Of a stretch of DNA of 64,000 nucleotides, positions 41,201-50,505 are shown in pieces. Position 1 is the stretch's first letter, and each line of letters begins with the position of its first letter. Origin of the DNA: Chitinophagaceae bacterium UBA1953 (GTDB taxonomy: Bacteria; Bacteroidota; Bacteroidia; Chitinophagales; Chitinophagaceae); the NCBI GenBank assembly GCA_002336115.1, contig DDEN01000045.1, positions 62,001 to 126,000 of the forward strand. Direction: 5' to 3'. The position numbers were made by a program, and so were the translations under genes. The notes under the pieces are model-generated. The model was not told the DNA's origin and searched no databases. It saw only the letters and a list, made by a program, of their open reading frames with translations.

Positions 41201-41995
41201 TTATTTCCTCTGATAGACTCTGATATAATCTACTTCCATTGTTGCAGGAAAGATGGAATTATCTACCCCCTTTTTTCCACCCCAATCGCCACCAATTGCC
41301 AAATTCATGATAATAAAGAAAGGCTCATTAAAAGGCCACTCCTTATTTGTTTTATGTACGTTTTTAAAAACGAAATAAACTTTATCATTTAACAAAAACT
41401 CAATTTCATCTTCTGTCCATTGAATGGCATAAGTATTAAAATCAGTATATGGTTCTTTTACAAATTCAGCTTTTCCTTGCTGAGTTCCTTTTACGTGATT
41501 AAAAGCTTCAGAATGAATTGTACCGTAAATACTGTCTTTTTCATAACCCACATGCTCCATAATATCAATTTCACCACAAGATGGCCAAGGTGTTGAGTTT
41601 ATATTATTCCCCAACATCCAAACAGCAGGCCATGTTCCTGATCCTTTTGGCAATTTAGCTCTTACTTCTATTTTACCAAATTGAAAATACTTTTTTCCTG
41701 AAGTTGATAATCTTGCAGAAGTATATTGGTGATTTTCTGATTCGTTTTTTTTAGCAGTTATTTTAAGCGTACCGTTACTTACATATGCGTTAGAACTATC
41801 CCGGTTTGTATAAAATTGTTTTTCATGATTTCCCCAACCGTCAACATTGCCTTCAGTTTCAAATATCCATTTAGACGAATCAGGTAATCCTGAGTAATTA
41901 AATTCATCAGACCAAACAAGTTCCCATTTTTTTCCCTGAGAATACAAAGAGGGAAAAAACAAAAGGGAAATAAGCAATAATAAATAAGTTTTCAC
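41201..41995 (-). CDS. GH16 family glucanase (laminarinase-like)
   Basis: 264 aa; signal peptide to about residue 19. Family 16 beta-sandwich with WSDEFNYSGLPDSSKWIFET near residue 28, WPAVWMLGNN near residue 123 and catalytic CGEIDIMEHVG near residue 138 (the E-x-D-x-x-E pattern). Endo-1,3- or 1,3(4)-beta-glucanase is the most likely activity. The sequence after residue 140 (HSEAFNHVKGTQ) fits laminarinases. GTG start at 41993-41995; no in-frame ATG nearby. Follows susD after a 16-bp hairpin; GH116 starts 24 bp downstream. Confidence 0.88.
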   Translation of the reverse strand: MKTYLLLLISLLFFPSLYSQGKKWELVWSDEFNYSGLPDSSKWIFETEGNVDGWGNHEKQFYTNRDSSNAYVSNGTLKITAKKNESENHQYTSARLSTSGKKYFQFGKIEVRAKLPKGSGTWPAVWMLGNNINSTPWPSCGEIDIMEHVGYEKDSIYGTIHSEAFNHVKGTQQGKAEFVKEPYTDFNTYAIQWTEDEIEFLLNDKVYFVFKNVHKTNKEWPFNEPFFIIMNLAIGGDWGGKKGVDNSIFPATMEVDYIRVYQRK

Positions 41996-42032
41996 TTTCG
42001 CATGATTTATAATTAACTAAATAATCAATTCA

Positions 42033-42070
42033 AATAGTTTCCTGATACAAAAAAGTATCAGGAAACTATT
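42033..42070 (-). promoter_or_regulatory. 16-bp intercistronic hairpin between susD and GH16
   Basis: Perfect 16-bp stem (42033-42048 with 42055-42070), 6-nt loop, 9 nt past the susD stop. No T-run after it on the minus strand, so it is more likely an mRNA-stability or partial termination element that sets susCD above GH16/GH116. Confidence 0.6.
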
Positions 42071-42078
42071 ACAAATGG

Positions 42079-43611
42079 TTATTGTAACCACCAAGGTGTT
42101 TTGTTTATACCATCAAACCCACCATATTGGTCGCTTACAGCTTTGTTATAAATAAGCGGATTCGTTGTTAGTTCTGATGTAGGATATTTCCAACGCTTAG
42201 GATAAACTTTGGGGTCTTCAGGGTTCATACTGGTTGAAGGATCTAATGGGAAGGCAGGAATACCTGTACGTAAAAATGTTTTATAACTGAACAACCCATT
42301 TCCCTGGAAGTAATCAAGCAACCAGCGTTGTGTTATTATCTGAAGTAACCTGTCCTGGGTTGTACCACTTGTTTTATATGCAGCGGCCCCGGTAAAATAA
42401 TTATCAATATAGCTTTGAGTAATCGGCATTCCATGCAAATATGAAGCGGGTGCAGAAGTCAGGTTCATATAGTAACGAAGAATAGCTCTTACTCCATTTT
42501 CATAATAGGTTTGTGCTGTTCCAGTTAACCATCCCGATTCAATTGCCTCAGCTATAATAAAACATTGTTCAGCATATGTAAAAACAAGCATTGGGTCGCC
42601 TGACCGCATAGCAACATATCGCTTATTCATTAACGAGTACATTCCTGAAGCCCTGTTCAGAGAAAGCTTATCGGCAGATAATTGAGAGGGAGCACCAACA
42701 TACGCATTAAAATCATTTTCACTAAAACCACCACTTAATTTTGCGGCTGCCGGTTCTGCAAAATAAAACAATCTGCGATCCTGATTTTGTTGCAAAAAAT
42801 TTACAACCAAATCCGAAGGCGATGTAATTATCCGCATATATTCACCATTAAAAAACGGGTGAGACGCATTGGTGTTTTCAGAATACACTAATTGAAAATT
42901 ATCAGCCTCTGTTAACAAGTTGCCTGCATTCACAATTTCAGCAAATCTTGCTTTTTGTTCTGCAGTAATCTTTTTACCCAAAGTCTGTAAAATTTTTAAT
43001 TGCATTGCATTACAAAGCTTCCTCCATTTTGAAGGATCACCATTATACATGATGTCTCCGCCAAATTGTTTGCCTGTAGCAAAGTAACCCTCGGCAGTTT
43101 TTAAATCGCTTAATATTTCCACAAAAACATCGGATTGCTTATCATATTTTGGATTTAAAATACCTTGTTCTGCCATACCAGCTTCGGAATAGGGAACATC
43201 TCCCATGTCTAATGTCATTCCAAACCCATACCAGGCTTTCATAAACAATGCAAATCCTTTATAAGAAGATTCGGTGGGAGCACCTGCAGAAAGTTCTACC
43301 ATTCTTTTTAGTGTAGTGAGGTTCTGCATTCCATCAAAAGATCCATATGGCCAATATGAATAATAATATTGGTATGGATTAGGATTTGTTTGTAATTCAA
43401 CCGTATGCTTTGCCCATAAGTTGCCGGTTCCAAAATCGGTAGGATTAGGGTTCCAGAACCTGAATGTATTCTTTAACAACTGAGTAGCCAGCATATCAGG
43501 CGTTGCAGTTGTTGGCACATTAGGGTTGGTATTATATGTTTCGAATTTGCTACATGAGTTTAATGTACTTATCAGGTAAACTCCTGCTATTATATAAAAT
43601 ATCTTTTTCAT
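42079..43611 (-). CDS. SusD/RagB-like nutrient-binding lipoprotein
   Basis: 510 aa. Lipoprotein signal with YLISTLNSCSKFE (lipid Cys near residue 20). SusD-like group 2 layout: TPDMLATQLLKNTFRFW near residue 38, ELSAGAPTESSYKGFALFMK near residue 107, GDVPYSEAGMA near residue 140, and a TPR-like helical core. Sits over the SusC barrel and captures oligosaccharides. Immediately follows susC (10-bp gap). Confidence 0.92.
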   Translation of the reverse strand: MKKIFYIIAGVYLISTLNSCSKFETYNTNPNVPTTATPDMLATQLLKNTFRFWNPNPTDFGTGNLWAKHTVELQTNPNPYQYYYSYWPYGSFDGMQNLTTLKRMVELSAGAPTESSYKGFALFMKAWYGFGMTLDMGDVPYSEAGMAEQGILNPKYDKQSDVFVEILSDLKTAEGYFATGKQFGGDIMYNGDPSKWRKLCNAMQLKILQTLGKKITAEQKARFAEIVNAGNLLTEADNFQLVYSENTNASHPFFNGEYMRIITSPSDLVVNFLQQNQDRRLFYFAEPAAAKLSGGFSENDFNAYVGAPSQLSADKLSLNRASGMYSLMNKRYVAMRSGDPMLVFTYAEQCFIIAEAIESGWLTGTAQTYYENGVRAILRYYMNLTSAPASYLHGMPITQSYIDNYFTGAAAYKTSGTTQDRLLQIITQRWLLDYFQGNGLFSYKTFLRTGIPAFPLDPSTSMNPEDPKVYPKRWKYPTSELTTNPLIYNKAVSDQYGGFDGINKTPWWLQ

Positions 43612-43621
43612 TTAAATTATT

Positions 43622-46600
43622 TTATAAAGTGAGTTTAATTTTACATCCAAGAAATCTTACGGCAGGATCAGAAAAATCTTCTGTGCCACCATCAGGATCT
43701 GAATATTTGAAGTCTTTCGCTTTTAAAAGAACGTTCTGACCAATTAAACTAAATGAAACTCCTTTAGCCACATTGTGCAGATACTTTGCAGGTAAAGTAT
43801 ATGTAAGTGACACCTCCCTTATTTTAAAGAAAGTTTTTGAATAAGTGTCAGCTTTACTGCCATTGCCACCCCATGCACTGCTATTATGAAGGTCAAGGAT
43901 ATATTGCTTGTAAGTAGATTTTACATCATTTGGCGCAAAGGTTCTTGTATCGCTTGTGATGTTACCAAACGCATCGTATGTTACCGAACCTGAAACAACT
44001 TTCACACCTTGTCCAAGGAAGTTTGCCGTACCGGGATTAGCAACATCAGCAGCACGTTCCGGTGTTACTGAACCCGGGTGGTTACCAGACTGCCATAAAT
44101 AACTTTCTGTTCTGGTATTCATTATGCCACCAAACACTCCATCAAGTGAAGTATAGAAACTAAAGTTTTTATACTTCAGGTTTACATTAGTCCCCCAAAT
44201 CCAATCAGGATCAGTATATCCAAATTTTGATTGATAAGAACTATATACAACCCTGCCGTTATTAAATATCATCTGGCCATCAGGACTACGTAAATAATCA
44301 TTGCTTGCCAATACATCAACTCTGCTACCAACTTTTACCCAAGGGGCATTCCATGAATAAACAGGATCTAATGCTGTGTATATTCTTTTATACGTTGACA
44401 GATTAATTCCAACATTCAATTCCCAATTGTTCATTTTCAACGGTGTGCCGTTTAAAACAAATTCCCATCCCTTTCTGTCAATTACTTCTTTTGTATTTGT
44501 ATAAACGCTTCCGTAACCTGTTGCCGTTGAGATTGGCCCGCTTATAATACCATCGTACATTTTTTTGTCGTAGTAAGAAACATCAACCGATAATCTGTTT
44601 TTGAAAACAATTCCCTGCAAGCCTACTTCATACGTTTTTGATGCTGAAGGAGTAATGTTTGTTGGATATAAACTGCCTGGCGGAGTTGCGCCATTCATTG
44701 TATTCCACGTTGCATTTGTAATAGAATAAGTACTATTAATTGCATAAACACCCGGAATGTCCTTAGCAATTACGTAAGCGCCTCTTACTTTAAGCAGATC
44801 CAGCCAGTTTTTTGTTTGAGGCAAAAGCTCGGATATTACAAAACTTGCCGATACAGAAGGATACAGATAGGAACGCTGAGATTTGGACAGCGTTGAACTC
44901 CAGTCATTACGCAAAGTTGCTTCAGCATATACAAGATTATTCCATGAAAGCGATAATCGGCCAAATGCTGAATTTATTTGTTTACGATAAAGTGTTTGGC
45001 TAACGTTCGGGGAATTTACAGATGCTGCAATTGAAAAGAATCCTGGAATTGAAATACCTCCGTTTGTTGCTGCATATAAATTATCATCCCGGTTAAAACT
45101 CAATGAACCTCCTGCTAAATATTCAGCTCTGAATTTTTTGTACGATCTGTTGCCTGTTAGCAACAAATCAGAGTTCATGCTATATCCGGAATTCTGCCCT
45201 ATTATATAAGCTCCGTTTAACAGTCCGTTCCATGTCCATGGGTTACCTGGTACAGGAGTATTTCCTGTAAAAGTGTAAGATCCCATTGATACTCTTAACT
45301 GACCCGATTCTTTATAAAAATCAACCCCGGTTCTTGCAGTTGCAGTTAACCAGTCTGCAATTTTATAACTCATGGTCATGTCTGCATTAAAAATATCTCT
45401 GTTGATTTGATTGGTTCTTTCGTAGCGGTCATAATAAGGATTATTCTGACTGGGCCCTGTATAAGTACCATCCGGCTGCAAACCATAAGTATAATTCTGT
45501 TGCCTTCCTTTTGTAATCCAGTAGTTATTTTTATAATCAAGAATGTTAAAATCAGGGCTTGACCAAATCAGCAAAGTGTACATTGGATCATAAGAAGTGT
45601 ATCCGTTAGAGCCTATATTAGGAGAAGCCTTTTTCGTATAAGAAAAATCTGTATTTAATTTAAACCTGTCTAAATTAATATCAGCGCCTACTGAATAAGT
45701 GTACTTATTTAAAGTAGAATTTGGATATTGCCCTTTATTCTGAATCCAGTTAAGAGAATTTCTTAGAGAGAAAATATTCCCTTTTGTATAAGAAAGGCTA
45801 AGATTATTGTTAGTCACATATCCTTCTTCAAGAAAATTCTTAAAATTATTCTTTCCTGAAGGGAGATATGGCATGGACTTAAAAACTTTATTAACGGGAT
45901 CCCACTGAATTTCATTTTTTCCATCCATTGCTGTTCCCCATGTATTATCGGAGTTAATATTGTAGGTATTGTCATCTCCCCTTCCATATACAGCTTGTTT
46001 TTTGGGAATTGCCAGGAAACCTGCGGTAAACATTGTATTACTTGTAACTTCAACTGATAAGCCCGACTTATTCTCTCCCGCCTTTTTTGTTGTAATGAGG
46101 ATTGCACCACTTCCTCCACGATAACCATATAATGCCGAAGCCGTTGCACCCTTCAGAATACTTATTGATTCAATATCTTCCGCAGAAATATCGCTTATAT
46201 TTTTATTTGCATAGGGTACGCCATTTATCACAATTAAAGGGCTTTCTCCTCTGATTGAAATAACAGGAACCGATGCAAAGTCAGATGGATTCTTTACCAA
46301 TAAACCGGCAACTTTTCCGGTTAATGATGTACCAACGTCAACACCCGCAACTTTTTGCAGATTATCTCCATTTATTTTTTGTACAGCATAACCTAAAGCC
46401 TTCTCTGATCTTTTAATTCCTAATGCAGTAACCACAACTGTTTGTAAATCCGAAACCTTTTCTTTTAACACAATTACATTATCAACAACAATTTCTGCTG
46501 CTTTTACTTCTAATGTTTCGTATGCAACATGAGAGAAAATAATAACCGCATCATTACGTGATACTTTTATTACGAACTCTCCTTTTTCATTAGAAAGTGT

Positions 46601-46885
46601 ATTGTTGTTTTTTCCTTTTTCAGATATTGTTACGCCAGCAACAGGTTTTCCTGTATAATCAACAACTTTTCCAGAAATATTTTTTTCGGGCATCATTGCT
46701 AATTCGGAAACAACCTTTTTAAAGCCTCCTTCCTTTGCAGATAAAGTAAATGTTTTGTTTGTAATGTTTTTATTATTTGCTTCTTTAGCGTAAAGCGAAC
46801 TTGCAAAGACAATCGTAATAGCAATTTGAACAATCGTTATTCTCACAGCAAGTCTTGAAGCAACTACCAGTTGCTTATTTTTCAT
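43622..46885 (-). CDS. SusC/RagA family TonB-linked outer-membrane transporter
   Basis: 1087 aa. N-terminal export signal (about 1-35), a short STN-like remnant, carboxypeptidase-regulatory-like domain (about 69-148, ISGKVVDYTGKPVAGVTISE), plug (about 155-275, LQTVVVTALGIKRSEKALGY, then GVPYANKNISDISAEDIESI and ILKGATASALYGYRG), and a long barrel ending FLGCKIKLTL. Imports glycans with SusD. Separated from the permease gene by 391 bp, so it probably has its own promoter, although no TAnnTTTG is visible there. A plus-strand terminator lies in its leader. Confidence 0.95.
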   Translation of the reverse strand: MKNKQLVVASRLAVRITIVQIAITIVFASSLYAKEANNKNITNKTFTLSAKEGGFKKVVSELAMMPEKNISGKVVDYTGKPVAGVTISEKGKNNNTLSNEKGEFVIKVSRNDAVIIFSHVAYETLEVKAAEIVVDNVIVLKEKVSDLQTVVVTALGIKRSEKALGYAVQKINGDNLQKVAGVDVGTSLTGKVAGLLVKNPSDFASVPVISIRGESPLIVINGVPYANKNISDISAEDIESISILKGATASALYGYRGGSGAILITTKKAGENKSGLSVEVTSNTMFTAGFLAIPKKQAVYGRGDDNTYNINSDNTWGTAMDGKNEIQWDPVNKVFKSMPYLPSGKNNFKNFLEEGYVTNNNLSLSYTKGNIFSLRNSLNWIQNKGQYPNSTLNKYTYSVGADINLDRFKLNTDFSYTKKASPNIGSNGYTSYDPMYTLLIWSSPDFNILDYKNNYWITKGRQQNYTYGLQPDGTYTGPSQNNPYYDRYERTNQINRDIFNADMTMSYKIADWLTATARTGVDFYKESGQLRVSMGSYTFTGNTPVPGNPWTWNGLLNGAYIIGQNSGYSMNSDLLLTGNRSYKKFRAEYLAGGSLSFNRDDNLYAATNGGISIPGFFSIAASVNSPNVSQTLYRKQINSAFGRLSLSWNNLVYAEATLRNDWSSTLSKSQRSYLYPSVSASFVISELLPQTKNWLDLLKVRGAYVIAKDIPGVYAINSTYSITNATWNTMNGATPPGSLYPTNITPSASKTYEVGLQGIVFKNRLSVDVSYYDKKMYDGIISGPISTATGYGSVYTNTKEVIDRKGWEFVLNGTPLKMNNWELNVGINLSTYKRIYTALDPVYSWNAPWVKVGSRVDVLASNDYLRSPDGQMIFNNGRVVYSSYQSKFGYTDPDWIWGTNVNLKYKNFSFYTSLDGVFGGIMNTRTESYLWQSGNHPGSVTPERAADVANPGTANFLGQGVKVVSGSVTYDAFGNITSDTRTFAPNDVKSTYKQYILDLHNSSAWGGNGSKADTYSKTFFKIREVSLTYTLPAKYLHNVAKGVSFSLIGQNVLLKAKDFKYSDPDGGTEDFSDPAVRFLGCKIKLTL

Positions 46886-46945
46886 ATATTTACTTGTTTT
46901 TGTTAATTAATAGAATTGACAACGAAAACGTAAGCATTCGCTTAT

Positions 46946-46986
46946 GAGAGCTGAGCTGTGTTGCACCACAACCAGCTCTCTTTTTT
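46946..46986 (+). terminator. Plus-strand terminator in the susC leader
   Basis: Stem GAGAGCTG (46946-46953) with CAGCTCTC (46973-46980) then six T. It faces plus, where no gene lies upstream; on the minus strand it is not followed by T. Suggests a short antisense RNA. Confidence 0.6.
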
Positions 46987-47276
46987 ATGTAGGTTTCTTC
47001 TTTTTCTTCATATGCTGTGTTATTTTAATAATGAATTGTCATTAAATTTTCATTGCTTTTGCAACCACTTACTTTCACAACAATTTCATTCCACTTTTAA
47101 GAGTCCGTTCAAAACAAACAACCTTTCTCTATTAAACTCACCTAATTAGTTAATTGTTGACATCTATTTATTTCCCCATTTACTTAGATAAATCTTTTTT
47201 ATAAAAGATGAACAAACATCAATTCTATTACATATAAACTCTTTCAAAGTATCTTATAAATAAAATCTGCAAACAT
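46987..47276. other. Intergenic leader between fucP and susC
   Basis: AT-rich, no gene, no exact TAnnTTTG on the minus strand, and no second copy of the LacI-type operator; only a weak half-like aaaacgtaagc at 46924-46934 outside this stretch. Confidence 0.5.
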
Positions 47277-48668
47277 TTAACTAATCATATCCTCTTTAGG
47301 TTCACATTTTATCAACTCTTCATTCAAAATAAATTCCATTTCAACCGCAGGGCTTCTCTGCAATTTGACATTATGACTCTTAAAGTTCTTAATAGCATAA
47401 ATGGCTATAAATGCAAAACAAATGAGAGGAATAATAAATGCCACTGACATTCCGAACGAATCGCCAATGGCTCCCATTACCGGTGGGCAAAACGCACCTC
47501 CTGCAACTGCCATAACCAAAAAAGAAGATGCTTTTTTTGTTAATGGCCCTAACCCTTTTATACCCAAGGCAAAAATTGTTGGAAACATTATAGACATAAA
47601 GAAATAAGTAGAAAACAATGCTATAACACTTAACCAACCCAGCTTCATAATAACAATTGTAATTAAGAAACAATTTATAATTGCATACAATGCTAATAAT
47701 CGCTTTGGCTGAAAAAATTTCATTAAATACGCCCCGGAAAGTCTTCCTACCCAGAATGCTCCCATTCCCCCGATAGCTAATATTAAAGAGGCTGCCTGCT
47801 CAGAATTTTTCGGCATAAAGATTTCACCAAAATATCCTAAATGCTTCATTACCGGAATAATAGAGTTCTGAACACCGGCTAAAGTTTCAGTTACATAATT
47901 TATAAAGAATGAATTAATACCTGTTTGGGCTGCTACATATAAAAACTGAGCAATTACAGCTAATATGAAAGCAGGATGCTTTTTTAGTTCAGATATTGGT
48001 GCAGATTCATTAATACCTTCGTCATTATTTTCTTTTATAACAGGCAGTTTCGTTAACCCAAAAATGATAGCAACAAAAGTTACAACAAAACCTATCCATA
48101 AATATGGAGTCGTTAACGAGTCAAATTCGCCTTCTCCAATTTTCTTTTCTGCACCAAAAATTGCCAAGCCTCCAACCAACGGGCCAAGAATCCAACCTAA
48201 TCCGTTAAATGATTGTGCAATATTTATCCGGCGTGCCGCACCTGATTCAGGGCCTAAAACTGTTGCAAATGGATTTGCAGCGGTTTCTAAACACGATAAC
48301 CCGCATGCTATTATAAATAAAGCCATCAGAAACGGAATGTACATAGCCAGCTTTGCTGCCGGATAAAAAAGAAATGACCCTAATGCAAATAAAGACAACC
48401 CTAAGATGATCCCCCTTTTATACCCGTTTTTTTTCATAAACACACCAGCAGGGTAAGCCATTAATAAATAGCCGATATAAAGTGAGAATTGTACAAAGCC
48501 TGATTGCATTTTAGAAACATGCAATGTATCCTGAAAGTGCTTATCTAATACATCTAACAATCCATGAGCAAACCCCCACAATAAAAACAACGTTGTTATT
48601 AAAGCAAATGGACGAAGGTAAGTTCCTCCTCCGGGCATGCTCAAAAGACTTTTTTTTCTATTTTCCAT
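47277..48668 (-). CDS. fucP: FucP-type sugar:proton symporter (FHS family)
   Basis: 463 aa, twelve membrane segments. FHS-family signatures: LWGFAHGLLDVLDKHFQ near residue 31, GYLLMAYPAGVFMKKNGYKR near residue 66, GLSCLETAANPFATVLGPE near residue 124, RINIAQSFNGLGWILGPLVG near residue 147. Relatives import L-fucose, galactose or glucose with protons. Its place 64 bp after the L-fucose isomerase gene supports fucose. Confidence 0.88.
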   Translation of the reverse strand: MENRKKSLLSMPGGGTYLRPFALITTLFLLWGFAHGLLDVLDKHFQDTLHVSKMQSGFVQFSLYIGYLLMAYPAGVFMKKNGYKRGIILGLSLFALGSFLFYPAAKLAMYIPFLMALFIIACGLSCLETAANPFATVLGPESGAARRINIAQSFNGLGWILGPLVGGLAIFGAEKKIGEGEFDSLTTPYLWIGFVVTFVAIIFGLTKLPVIKENNDEGINESAPISELKKHPAFILAVIAQFLYVAAQTGINSFFINYVTETLAGVQNSIIPVMKHLGYFGEIFMPKNSEQAASLILAIGGMGAFWVGRLSGAYLMKFFQPKRLLALYAIINCFLITIVIMKLGWLSVIALFSTYFFMSIMFPTIFALGIKGLGPLTKKASSFLVMAVAGGAFCPPVMGAIGDSFGMSVAFIIPLICFAFIAIYAIKNFKSHNVKLQRSPAVEMEFILNEELIKCEPKEDMIS

Positions 48669-48732
48669 TAATCGTTATTTGGTTTTTGTTACCTGTGCTC
48701 GTTTACATTTTACGCAAAACAATCAAAGGAGG

Positions 48733-50478
48733 TTAATATAAAGACCCATATGCTTTACAAGCTTCATGATCGGTAGCAAAAAAATTCCAGGCAGATGGCC
48801 TGAATATTTTTTCTTCAGAAACATTATGCATGTTGACAGGAATACGCAAACAAGAAGCAAGGGCAATTAAATCGGCCCCAATATGTCCATAACTAATTGC
48901 ACCATGATTAGCACCCCAGTTATTCATAACAGAATACACATCTTTAAACGCCTGATTGTTAGTTAACCTTGGAACAAACCATGTTGTTGGCCATGTTTTA
49001 TCTGTTCTGTTATCAAGTATTGCATGTACGTTATCCGGAAGATCAATTGTAAACCCTTCGGCTATCTGCAATACAGGCCCAATTCCTTTTATTAAATTCA
49101 AACGGCACATTGTAACAGGCATTCCTCCCTTTGTAACAAATTTTGAGGAAAACCCGCCACCTCTGAAATATCCTTTATTTGCAGGATACCATGTTGTAGC
49201 CTGCAAACAATTTGTCACATCTTTTTCATCCACATCCCAAAATGGCTTCATTGCAGGCCTGCCATCTTTTGTTTGCTGACCACAACCATCTAATGTTGCT
49301 GAACCAGAATTGATCAAATGAATAAATCCATGTTCAGCATCTCCATCAGGAACCCAGCCGGTAGCTTTTTCAACAGATGCAGAACTCCAGCATGTTCTTA
49401 CATCAGCAAATATCTGAGGAGTGTTGGTTAATAAATAATTAAACAACATGCTTACTCCATTTAAGGAATCATTTTCTGTTGCTACAATAAAAGGATTGCG
49501 GATGCCATTCCAGTCGAATGAAGAATTAAGTATTGCCTCTGAAAAATCTCCATTAGGTAAAAAATCAGTCCATTGCCTTTGTCCCTGAAATCCACTTACA
49601 ATTGCATTATGCCCCTTTGCCTCTTCACCATATCCAATTTCTATTAATGATGAATTTCCAATCATTAAATCACGAATAATCATTGTCATTTTAACCACAT
49701 ATTCCCATTCCCTATCCTTTTGTTCTCTTGAGGATGGATTTGTATTATAATCGTCGCCTTCTTTACAATGTTGTTTAACCCAGGATAGTGCTTTAACATA
49801 CTCATCTGCATTATAGATTTTATGTTCAATTCTTCTTATCAATTCAGAAGAATCAACATAAGCATTTCTCATTCCTAAGTATTTCTGAAAAAGCTCCTGG
49901 TTAACCATTGAGCCTGCAATGCCCATAGATACTGACCCTATTGACAAATACGATTTACCCTTCATTAACGCAACAGCAAGACCCGCCTTGGCAAATCGCA
50001 TTAGCTTTTCTTCAACATCTTCAGGTACTTGCTGATCTTCCATAAACTGCACATCTCTTCCATAAATACCAAATGCGGGAATTCCCATTTGATTGTGTGC
50101 AGCAAGTGCTGCTGCCAGATAAACAGCCCCTGGCCTTTCTGTTCCGTTAAACCCCCAAATAGCTTTAGGAATAGTTTCATCCATATCCATCGTTTCACTT
50201 CCATACGCCCAACAAGGTGTTACCGAAATACTTAATCCTACATTATTTTGTTTAAACTTCTCAGCACATGCAGATGCTTCTTCAACACCACCAATACAAG
50301 AATCTGCAATTACGCACTCAACTTCTGTTCCATCGGGGTATCGTAAGTTTTTAGAATATAAAACAGCCAGGTTCTTTGCCATCTGCATTGTGGTCTGTTC
50401 CAGCGATTCTCTAACACCGCCTAACCTGCCATCAATAATTGGCCGGATACCTATTTTAGGAAAAAATGAATAGTTCAT
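48733..50478 (-). CDS. fucI: L-fucose isomerase
   Basis: 581 aa, similar to the E. coli enzyme. Converts L-fucose to L-fuculose (also D-arabinose to D-ribulose) with Mn. Conserved blocks: FPKIGIRPIIDGRLGGVRES near residue 6, FQGQRQWTDFLPNGDFSE near residue 314, ATENDSLNGVSMLFNYLLT near residue 347, EHGFIHLINSGSATLDG near residue 390, YFRGGGFSSKFVTKGGMPVT near residue 435, GANHGAISYGHIGADLIALA near residue 535. Catalytic Glu and Asp in these blocks are kept. Part of the operon starting at the DUF6786-like gene. Confidence 0.95.
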   Translation of the reverse strand: MNYSFFPKIGIRPIIDGRLGGVRESLEQTTMQMAKNLAVLYSKNLRYPDGTEVECVIADSCIGGVEEASACAEKFKQNNVGLSISVTPCWAYGSETMDMDETIPKAIWGFNGTERPGAVYLAAALAAHNQMGIPAFGIYGRDVQFMEDQQVPEDVEEKLMRFAKAGLAVALMKGKSYLSIGSVSMGIAGSMVNQELFQKYLGMRNAYVDSSELIRRIEHKIYNADEYVKALSWVKQHCKEGDDYNTNPSSREQKDREWEYVVKMTMIIRDLMIGNSSLIEIGYGEEAKGHNAIVSGFQGQRQWTDFLPNGDFSEAILNSSFDWNGIRNPFIVATENDSLNGVSMLFNYLLTNTPQIFADVRTCWSSASVEKATGWVPDGDAEHGFIHLINSGSATLDGCGQQTKDGRPAMKPFWDVDEKDVTNCLQATTWYPANKGYFRGGGFSSKFVTKGGMPVTMCRLNLIKGIGPVLQIAEGFTIDLPDNVHAILDNRTDKTWPTTWFVPRLTNNQAFKDVYSVMNNWGANHGAISYGHIGADLIALASCLRIPVNMHNVSEEKIFRPSAWNFFATDHEACKAYGSLY

Positions 50479-50505
50479 AAATATTTTTATCGTTAATTTC
50501 TTAAA

